Shown here: piece by piece, positions 55,276-64,000 of the stretch
How the letters are laid out: every line of letters begins with the position of its first letter
How positions within the stretch are numbered: position 1 is the stretch's first letter
DNA from: Incurvaria masculella
Taxonomy: Eukaryota > Arthropoda > Insecta > Lepidoptera > Incurvariidae
Assembly: GCA_946894095.1 (NCBI GenBank)
Contig: OX335642.1
Coordinates: forward strand, 24,563,021 to 24,627,020
Reading direction: 5' to 3'
DNA length: 64,000 nt
Made by a program: the position numbers and the translations under genes
The notes under the pieces: generated by a model
The model's database searches: none
What the model saw: only the letters and a program-made list of their open reading frames with translations
Told to the model about the DNA's origin: nothing

Positions 55276-55640
55276 CATAGAGCAGCTTGTAGCCTACTCC
55301 AGACTTTCAGTCCGACGACGCCCATGGACTTTCGACTTTGTTCAGCGGCTGCGACAACCATGCCGGCCGTCCCGTTCCTTCTTCACATTGCGCATGAACG
55401 ACCCCAGATATTACTTTAAGGGAAGATCTCAGCAATCCATGATTTACCGACCCTTTGGACTAAAGACCTACAATTTGGGTTAGTTGTCAATGGAGGAATT
55501 CCTTTTCGCGTTGGTTGATGGCGGAATGGGAACGGAGGTTAAGCCTTGTTCAGATTTGAAGAGCAATTTCCGTGGCTCAGACGATAGAACACAGAAGGAG
55601 ACCCTGCACCCTTGAAATTGTGATTGCTCTGGATATGAAG
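55276..55640 (-). pseudogene. LINE C-terminal tail fragment (family Z)
   Basis: CGACGCCCATGGACTTTCG, CATGCCGGCCGTCCCG, GATTTACCGACCCTTTGGAC and GACGATAGAACACAGAAGGA align in order with the copy at 53165-53560. It is non-coding in its present form. Confidence 0.6.
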
Positions 55641-58194
55641 TTTCAGTATTAAGAGAGTTAACACTAAGAACTTTTTTCTATAGCATAGAAAGTGCGAGTC
55701 CTGTGTTGTAGTGTGGCATGAAACCTTTTTCATAATCGTTTGTTTTTTAAAGTTTCATTTCACAAAAATTAAGCGCCCACATAAATATCCTACCATATTT
55801 TCTTTTTGTTTTTGGCTACATCACGTTACTTTGCGTATTTTTATCAATGTCTTGTACATTTGCATCCACTAGATAGACCCCTTAAAAATAAGCGAAACAC
55901 TGTGGAAATGGTGGTTGTTTTCCATCCAGCTTATTAATACGAGCACATATTTAATTCAGTTTCTGTCATGAAAGTAAGCTGCCTTGAAATAGGGATTGCA
56001 CTGAATTTGAAACTTGCTGTGTGTGTATTTCAGCTTTGTTACTATTTAACTTGACATGCTTTCTTATTCCATGATAAAATGTATTTTTAAGGCCCTGGTA
56101 CTAGCCAATCGTGGGGAGGCATCCCAAGTTAATTAACTAAGTCTGACGATTAGAAGTGTCATTCTTACAATATATGATTCCTTGTCTAGGAAGCAACCAA
56201 TTTTCACTAATATATGTTTCCTTTTTCTATACAAAAAACATTGCGAAAACGGTGTCCATTTCCGAACTTTTTTGAATAAATGTAGTAATCTAAAAGCAAA
56301 TGGAATAATTTGGTTATGGATACATGCTGTTTTTGCTTATATCTAGAAATCATATTACTTTCGGATTTCTAATGTGAAAAATCGACTTTTTTATTACTAT
56401 TATTATTTAAATAAATGATGTAATAAAAAAATATTAACAATCCATTATCAGTCTGGAGTTCTATTGGGACTTGCTAAGGCGTTTCACTACATATTATTAC
56501 ATTTGTTGACTAGTCCTAGCGCCTTATAAGATACTATTACCATCAACGAGAAAAAAACCTCTATTGTTATTTTCTCATTGCTAAGTACCCATTGAAAAGT
56601 ATTTGTAAGTGTATAAAAACAGATAGCAACGATTCGATGTGTATTTAGAATCGAAAGTGGAGCAAGGACGCATTCATAAAAGATGCCTGTCTGATGCCGA
56701 ATGCGATTTTAGTGACGATGGAATTTGAATTTCAATCTTTGCAGTCAAGTCTGAAACGCAGGTAAAGCGTTAAATCAATGTATTCATTATCTTGTTAGTA
56801 GGAGGCATTAATTACGAGAGGACGGACTGTAGGAGAATTCTTCAATCATTATGGGTATAGAAAAGATGGCGATTGGTAGACGCACTGCCACCTAAACGTA
56901 GACTTGCTAGCTCAAGGCCAGCCTTGCAGTATCTTTATAAAGTAGTTATCTTTACATTTTTCTTTCTTTAATTAATGTGTCCTTCCTTCACGGTCTACTG
57001 CAATTCTACATATATATCACATGCGTCGAAAAAAGGGATGTACTTGCTTAGTACGAAAAAAGTATATTTTAATACAGATGGCAATGCTTACTTCGTCGTA
57101 CATATCCATACGATTTTTACAAAACGCGAAAGTAAGTGCCTAGGCTACCTTTTGTGGTGAAAATTAACCTCAAAGGGGTGATATAGGGGATGAATATTTG
57201 TATGGGGAACTCATATGATATCAGCAGGAAACTTATTCGGCCCGACAACAGTCCAAAGTGATATTGACTCGAGCGGAGCCGGTTACCTTAGCTAGTATAA
57301 TTTATATACGGTCCGAGGGTCAAAATTTAAATCAATAATTTCTGAACTTCACTTCTATCGCGCTGCCTGCAATAATTTGGAATAATAAATGCTTGCGTGG
57401 AAACACCCAAAAGTTGTGTTGGCTTTTCCGTGGAAATTTGTTGATTTTGCGCTCGCTTCAATAGTTTCCGGGCTCACCTCGACCGTAAATTGGACGAGTG
57501 TAGGCTCGATATATTATTTTGCACGCCTTTATCGAGCTCAAACCGTCAAACTTTCAGTTCCTGGTCCTAAAGTGGGGAATAATATTTTTTTGGTCAACGG
57601 GAAACCGTAAAGTTTTAGGTGGAGTTATAAGCATAAGCTTAAAATAATAAAAGATAAGCAGAGTCAACTGACGGATGAGATCAACATTATTTCATACTAA
57701 ATGTAATTAAATTTCAAACAAAGGATTAATGTTCGGGATGTAAATGAAACTGTAGATCCCCTTCTCGAACTAGGTAGCAGAGTGAAGTCCGCCCAGATTG
57801 GTACCATCACATTGGATGAAAAGATGATCGAAACGGCAATGAACAAAAACCGTGTTTTTCGTTTCCATCTTTTCCATCATACACGAATAACGATGATATG
57901 AAATGGAGCTAAGTAATTCTTTGAAGGTACCTAAGTACCAGAACAGTTGGATTACACTCCCAAAATATCCCTCAACGTAGCGGCCGTCACACTTCCAGTA
58001 ACACGATAACCCTACCGCGGAACCCACCTCACTCATTGTCGCTGCAGATTAACGAATCAGTCAAGCTGTAGCTGGTGCCACGGACTATTTGGGGTGCTCA
58101 GTGGGTGTACAATCGCGGACAGTTTTATGAGAATCTATGTGTAGTTATGGTTTCATTTAATTGCCTAAATTTACTTCACAACCTGTGTACCGAA
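55641..58194. other. Spacer with repeat Y and SINE fragments
   Basis: 57180-57300 ends GACTCGAGCGGAGCCGGTTA, then CCTTAGCTAGTATAA (repeat Y). 57750-57870 (AACTGTAGATCCCCTTCTC, TTGGATGAAAAGATGATCGA) is a plus-strand SINE body. A 73-codon frame at 57389 and a 61-codon frame at 56975 are unrecognised. Confidence 0.4.
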
Positions 58195-58445
58195 TTCATA
58201 TGAATTCACAAAAATCAACAATTCATCAACATGTTCATGAAAAATATCAGTTTATTTTGTAAAGACGATACACGCAGTCTAAAATGTTGCCAATTGGAGT
58301 AAGCCAGTCCCCAGAAACAGCATAATTGTTCCCGAACATCTCTCAACAATGTTTTAGAGTAATATGTGACCAGAATCAAGCGTCACCTCAAGCACGGCCT
58401 TTTGAGAGATGCACTATTCCAGAGGTAACAATACATTTTAAGATA
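58195..58445. repeat. Dispersed repeat P, copy 2
   Basis: AAATATCAGTTTATTTTGTA, ATGTTGCCAATTGGAGTAAG, CAGTCCCCAGAAACAGC, CAAGCGTCACCTCAAGCA and GATGCACTATTCCAG are in the same order and orientation as in 33690-33980. Confidence 0.6.
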
Positions 58446-58668
58446 CATTTGCACGTTTAGTTGTAAAACTATAAATTACGAATATTATTAATACCAGGTA
58501 TAATCTATTTCATAAGTTTGGCACTGGAATTTAGGTATGAAATCATAATTGTGTTATGTCATTAATGTGGACAAACCCAGTTTATAGACCAGAGAAGTTT
58601 CTTTGCGGGTTCTTCTTCACTAGTTGATCGAATCCGCGGATCAATCAAATTGTGACATGACTTACGCC

Positions 58669-58798
58669 CGTTTCCACAACCTCCAGCTACAAAAATCCTA
58701 AAGTTACTTTTCGGTTACACCTTACAAATATGCCATATAACCGAAAGTTACTCATCGGATTTCAGGTAACTAGCGGTGGTGAAAACAGGGGTTAGTGT
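58669..58798. mobile_element. Palindromic MITE-like element, family M2 copy 3
   Basis: Left CGTTTCCACAACCTCCAGCT, then AAAGTTACTTTTCGGTTACA; right TAACCGAAAGTTACTCATCG, then GGTAACTAGCGGTGGTGAAA. It is the most compact of the three copies and lacks the insertion of copy 2. Confidence 0.7.
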
Positions 58799-61700
58799 AG
58801 TTTGAGTACTACAAGTTGAATAAATAAATGAAATTGCTTTTAGTTTCTATCATAATCTATTGTATGAGCTGTGAAGATGGTTTGTACGATTATTTATTTA
58901 ATAGACTGAACTTGTTAATACGTCGGTGTGCAATCGAAACATACAGATACTCTTCAAATTATTATTCTGAGTTTATTGATTGGTGTGTCATCGGTGTTCG
59001 TCATAAATGCAACCAAAGTAAGACAATTTCGCGATGTTCCTCTACAAAGAGCTATAAAAGACTATGTGAGGGTTCGATTCTTCTAGGGTGTTCGCGAGTA
59101 GGGGGACGAGCGACGTGTGAAATAGGAGAGGAATTTATGACTAGTTATTGTGTTACGCGACCTTCGATCGTGACTCATGTTGCCATAGAGGAAGCATTTT
59201 TTTTGTTTTACGTGACTGGATACCCATACCTACCGCCTTGTTACACCGGATCCCCGAAGTAATTAGGTGACATAACAGTACCTTTCCTTTATGCGCACGG
59301 CTAGATTGAAATAGATGGAAAACACGGATAATTTTTCAATGCCGCTTCGATACGCGACAATACCATTCGTAATCATATCTGTAATTGGCAATAACATTCA
59401 CCATCTTTTCATCCCATGCTATGGTACAAACCCGGGTGGGCAGACGTCTGGGTGCAATCGTCAGGTCCTGGCATGGCACCTTATTCCTTCAGGAAAACGG
59501 TGCGTTAGGCTAATATTATTAATGTTTTGGAAATGCTGCAACCAAGGCTGTAACCATTCCCTTAGCAGCAAAAGCTTGCTTTGGCTAGGACCATTGCACA
59601 GACCCATTCTGAAATCTTAATTTTGATTGATTCCTTTCATCGCTTTTCTGGAAACCCTTTTCGATTAGAAATCTGATGCCCTTGGAAGTACATTTTTTTG
59701 AATAATTCACTCAGTTTATCTGGAAATCACCTTGCTTCTACTTCAACAGCAATGCGTTCCGTTCTATATACCTTTATCGTGATTTGGTAGACGATTTATA
59801 TTTTTGAAGGTTTTGGCCTTTTGAAATATTTATTTGCAGTGATTTTTTCAACTGGGTTATTGTGTTAAGGAAAAAAATCTGAAAAGAGTGATTTTGTTTA
59901 GTGCACTCTAACCAAACATCAATTTTAAAAGAAATTTTGTCGCTCAGGTTAGTACGGAGTAATATACTGCGCCACTTTTATATTTTGGACGGATAATTTC
60001 ATATCAAATCTAGCCAACGACACATATATCACTAGGCCACGTTGCACCGTCTATGCGTCGTCAGCGGCACCATCCAACCTCCATTCCCCGTATCGATAAG
60101 CAGTTCTGATACGCAGATAAGTTTTGAATAATCGCTGTCGCCGCGGTCCCGCGGGGATAGTTCGCAGTGTCGCGTGTAGAGGCCTCGGTGCGCGCGTAGC
60201 TAGGGCGGGATATTGGCTGCGGAAGATGCGGGGTCGAAATGACTAGGGGGCCGAGGAAATGTAGGCGGCGGTTACTGCGTATTGGTCTAGAGACCTTGGG
60301 TATAGAGTGCCCTTTCTTCCGAAATAATTATGTTTCATCTTTTATATATTTAATGTTTTAATGGATGATACATTACGGTTATCTCTCCGTTTTTATGCAA
60401 CGACATCTACTTTGAAGTTTTTTATTAAAATTTTGAAAATTATCTGAAAAAATGTTGATCCGGAAATTCGTGGTACATCCTGTTAGACGAATTTCCAGAT
60501 TGTTGATATCAGATAATTTCAAAATCTGAATACAATGCTTCAATCTATATGTTGTACGTGAAACTTTAAATGTATGATGTTTCATTTCATTCTTCTTCTG
60601 GTAGTAAAACTTGACTAATTTATGTCACTGACTTATTCACGAATTTGAGTAACACGGTGAAAAGCTCGCAACACATTTCATTGGTTCATAGATTTTTTTA
60701 TAAAGCAAAGAAAGAAAAAGCACAAACTGATAAAATAAGAAAACATATGGAAAGAGCTTAACGTTGATATATAACTTTGTGCTCCGTATATATTTTTCAG
60801 CTTGGATCTTGGATTTTTGTGTTGTTTTAGGTGAAAAGATGAATTGGTAAACACATCAAAAAACAGAAAAACGTGTAAACTGTCTTATGTACATGCATAC
60901 AAGCTAATAAGGCACTTATTAAGTCTTGCGGTCCCCTTCTCTTCAGTCTAGTGTGGTTTGGTTTCATCAAGTTTGAGGCTAATTTATTATGGTGTTTATC
61001 GAATCTTAATTTGTATGCTGCTGAACTCGAGCGGATTTTTCAAGAAGATTGAAATTCATACAAAATAATAAATCATTTATGTTTAATGGTATATTATGAG
61101 GGAAGCAACTCATATGATAATTGGGAACCATTTCTAAAGTTTCACAAGCGGCCTCCATATGTACTTATCAAATGTGGATATCTTATTTTACAACAGACCG
61201 AAAGAAGCAGTCAAAGAAGATATTATCTGCGCGCTATGAGCTGAACACAAGATAAAATTTTTGGATGAACAATTATTGTATTTATACAAAAATGCCGCTC
61301 CATCCCACATTTTTTTATGCGATTTTTAAGGATCCTATTGTCAGGATATGCCTCGCAACTCCATGTTTTTTTTTATATAGTTTTAAACTTCACCCTAACC
61401 ATTCCATAAAAACCCCCTTAATGAAAAAATAAAATTTACGTAAACATATTGTGTCCATATACTTGGAAACAGTATATTTAATTTAAATGTAATGCCTAGA
61501 GTGTACGGGTCTAGTATTTCATCCAACATTGTAGCTTCGTTACAAGGCAGGTAGGAAAAAACGTGGCAGATGTTCATTGTATTGAATTTTCCGAACCTTC
61601 CGCCACAGCCTTCGCTATTTACACGTCATTTCCATTACCAATTGAAAAGGAACGATTGGTTCAGCCCCTGAAAATTGTCTCTTCATTTCTCGTTACTATA

Positions 61701-62570
61701 TTTCCAAGAGAGCACTTAGGCCTAAATAATAGGTACCCAAATGTTATGGTCGAAGTGTTGGGCCCGGTTTTAGAAAGAGACGTTAGGTTAGGTTAATACT
61801 TTACGATAACGTCTCATTGAATACTTCACCTTTCATGAAAGTGTAGCTAAGTGACTTCCATACTATATTTGAGAACTAATTATATATTTTTTTGTTTGTT
61901 AAATTGATAGTCACTAACTAAACATGTAGCGGTTAGAACGAAGTAGGGTCTACATTGCTGTATTATTATAATAAAACAATATAGATTATAATCTCTATAA
62001 TGTATTAACCTGTACGAGAACCAATAAATAAATTAATAAAAAAAAAATAAAGTAGTTATGCGGAAAGCCTAATTAACTTCATACTCTTCACAAAAACGGA
62101 CATGCTTGATGTCATGTACGTAGCGTTACTACGTAACTACGTAACGTAACTTTGACGTTGAAAACTCTTGCTGCAACTGGTTATTAGTACACCTAGACTA
62201 GACTTGGCTATGATCAAAAGTATAGGTGTAGAGGTATATATATTATGTTATACGCTTAGGCTTTAATACTTTGTATTGTATTGCTCAAGGAAACTTTGAA
62301 AAAAGCGCCGTTCAGGTTCGTTTTCATACCATATTCGACAGTAACTCATTCAGGTCCCCAATGATTGAACCTCAAAGGAAAGAGACAAACAGATATCCTT
62401 GATCCATGCAAAACTCCGCTCGGCTTCCCTAGCGGAACGAGTCACTTTGACACAGGACACTCTTGTTAGTGTCACGCTAACAGTTGTCGGTTTCTATTGC
62501 GCGAGATTGATTCTTCGGTATCCTCTCGCTGGATAGAGATTGACCTCGTAAGGTAGGGTACCGTTAAGCT
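58799..62570. other. Long spacer with SINE fragments and a CpG-rich patch
   Basis: 59240-59520 has SINE pieces (CGATACGCGACAATACCATT, CATGCTATGGTACAAACCCG, GTCAGGTCCTGGCATGGC). 60095-60270 is CpG-rich (CGCTGTCGCCGCGGTCCCGC) without a recognised exon. 62120-62155 is a small palindrome of GTAGCGTTACTACGTAACTA type. A 144-codon frame at 58828-59262 runs into SINE sequence and is not called. Confidence 0.4.
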
Positions 62571-62749
62571 CGGCATATGGCGTACGCCAAGTGCCCACAG
62601 AAAAGGTGCTGACGACGCCTAAGGGCTTTTGAACTTTCACGAAATCTGCTTAAACCATGCAGGCCTGGCAGGTGCTTCTCTACATACCATATAATTTGGG
62701 GAAAATACCTCGGCAGGGGAGTCAATTTCATAGTCTATCCCATAGTTGG
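62571..62749 (-). pseudogene. LINE C-terminal tail fragment (family Z), interrupted by repeat copy E
   Basis: TATGGCGTACGCCAAGTGCC, GACGACGCCTAAGGGCTTTT and CATGCAGGCCTGGCAGG match the Z tails. After the inserted repeat (62750-63052) the family resumes at ~63085 with GACCGACAGACGATAGAACA, so the insertion is younger than the LINE tail. Confidence 0.65.
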
Positions 62750-63052
62750 TTTTTATTAGGGTTACGTACCCAAAGGGTGAAAACGGAACCCTATTACCAA
62801 GCCTCCGCTGTCCGTCCGTCCGTCGGTCTGTCTGTCACAGTGCTGTATCTCATGTACCGTAATAGGTAGGCAGCTGAAACTTTCACAGAGTGTGTATTTA
62901 TTTTGCCGCTATAACAACAAATAGGCAAAATAAAAAAATAATTTAAATGAAAGGCCCCCCCCCCCTTTCATTTATATTATTTTTTTACGATCTTCTTGTA
63001 CGATGGTACGGAACCCTTTGTGTGCGAGTCCGACTCGCACTTGGCCGGTTAT
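62750..63052 (-). mobile_element. Interspersed repeat 'GTGCGAGTCGGACTCGCAC' family, copy E (complete)
   Basis: From TATTAGGGTTACGTACCCAA to GTGCGAGTCCGACTCGCAC, then TTGGCCGGTT. It keeps both ends, a short GTCC tract (~4 units at 62809-62825), and a C run at 62955-62966. It sits inside a Z-type LINE tail, which fixes their relative age. Confidence 0.85.
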
Positions 63053-64000
63053 TTATTTTGGAAATGACTATAGCGCTCATCGAAGCGATAGTAGAATGGA
63101 GACGGACCGACAGACGATAGAACACAGAGAGACCCTACATGTTTATTTGTTCGTATTTGTCGCGGATTGTCTTGCGTTTTGTAGCATCTTCACACTTTAC
63201 TTAGGAATATGAAAAACATTATTATCCTTCATATCAGAAATATTGTTGTTGTTTTTAATGAGTGGATATTTCACATCACATCTACTGTAGCTTTATTAAC
63301 CGTACACACGGCATTCGACGACGGATTTTACACCTGAAAAAGATTTTAATACTAATATTACACTAGCTGAGGTATCCGACTCCGCTCGGGTCAATGTCGT
63401 TTGGGACTGATGTCCGTCGGAATTATCAGAAGCTTTAATCACCTCACATCAGAGCCAGACCGTACGGGTCCATTTTCGCTTTTCGCGACGGGACAAATTA
63501 CGAATTTGAATGCTAGTAAAGGAGAAAACAAAGAAACTGAAAGTCGAATTACCTCTGACGTAGAAGAACCAAAAATAAACTTTGTCTGGTTTATTAATTT
63601 TTTTTGTACTTACAAGTTTACATCACTTGAGTCACTGTTAGGAGACTTTCAATGAAATGCCAAAATAAATAGCACAGAGGAAGTGAGGAGCATCATTCGA
63701 GAAGCGTACGAGATCAAGTACCGAAGTTGGGAGGAACTCTTCGCTATGAGGTCGGGATATATCTTATTAAGGCCGGAGTGCACGACGCTTCGTAAAATGT
63801 TATCCGTTACTGATTACATTTGACGATGATGTGACGGCTAATCGCCCATCATATGAAATTGCGTTGCACGTAAGATATTTTCGTCAAAGTTAGCTTGCCA
63901 GGAGTCAGACCACAAATAGTCCCTCGAAACAATCGGCAAAAATGTTTGCTGTATGGCAACTCTTAGCACCGCCTGAGCTGACATAGTACTGCCCTTCTCT
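63053..64000. other. Spacer with an inverted end of repeat Y
   Basis: 63362-63400 ACTAGCTGAGGTATCCGACT, then CCGCTCGGGTCAATGTCG, is the reverse-oriented end of repeat Y. The rest is unassigned; a 84-codon frame at 63401 starts within the repeat and is not supported. Confidence 0.4.

Noticed and set aside
58828..59262. 144-codon plus frame with a hydrophobic start (MKLLLVSIIIYCMS) and several cysteines, suggesting a secreted peptide
   Set aside because: It runs into SINE-derived sequence at its end, has no cysteine spacing that I recognise and no splice or poly(A) context. Most likely chance.

Overview
This is eukaryotic, AT-rich, very repeat-dense DNA with no operon-like gene packing. It is most probably from an insect, and I favour a moth or butterfly. 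The reasons are several copies of an interspersed repeat carrying a self-complementary GTGCGAGTCGGACTCGCAC block (common, from memory, in lepidopteran genomes), Penelope, mariner, P-type and RTE/CR1/Jockey-type remnants, many short terminal-inverted-repeat elements, and tRNA-headed SINEs. I recognise no host housekeeping gene, rRNA or functional tRNA gene. The window reads as intergenic or intronic sequence made of layered, mostly decayed transposable elements.

Layout. 1-10 kb: a broken Tc1/mariner transposase (1782-2561), a tRNA-derived SINE, nested inverted repeats (3654-6812) holding a Penelope-like fragment and a 165-bp MITE whose empty site survives in the opposite arm, then a higher-order tandem array (8935-9470) and an interspersed repeat with an expanded GGAC microsatellite (9504-9916). 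10.8-13.65 kb: a decayed THAP9/P-element-type transposase gene on the minus strand, in which the THAP zinc finger can still be read through two stops. 15.9-17.3 kb: a second Penelope end, an RTE-like LINE 3' end and a MITE. 17.7-21.65 kb: the best-preserved coding sequence, a minus-strand gene of about 1,290 codons interrupted by one apparent single-base deletion, with a zinc-finger-like N-terminal part and a large RNase-H/transposase-like C-terminal part. It seems to be spliced, with a 3' splice site at 21650. 23.7-30.1 kb: two closely similar ~770-bp repeats in opposite orientation, with a second tandem array (26480-27055) between them. 31.5-42.1 kb: long-TIR MITEs, SINEs, a second mariner relic, and a LINE reverse-transcriptase pseudogene (40290-41648) with a YADD active site. 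42-64 kb: sparse. It holds a LINE C-terminus that ends in a ~400-bp 11-mer array (45889-46813), more LINE tails, SINE pieces and CpG-rich patches without recognisable genes.

The elements do not form a pathway. What links them is insertion history: MITEs and SINE-like repeats sit inside older elements and give relative ages. The strongest candidate for something little described is the 17.7-21.65 kb gene, which has a plausible D-D-E set and a layout reminiscent of P-type transposases but which I could not assign to a named family.
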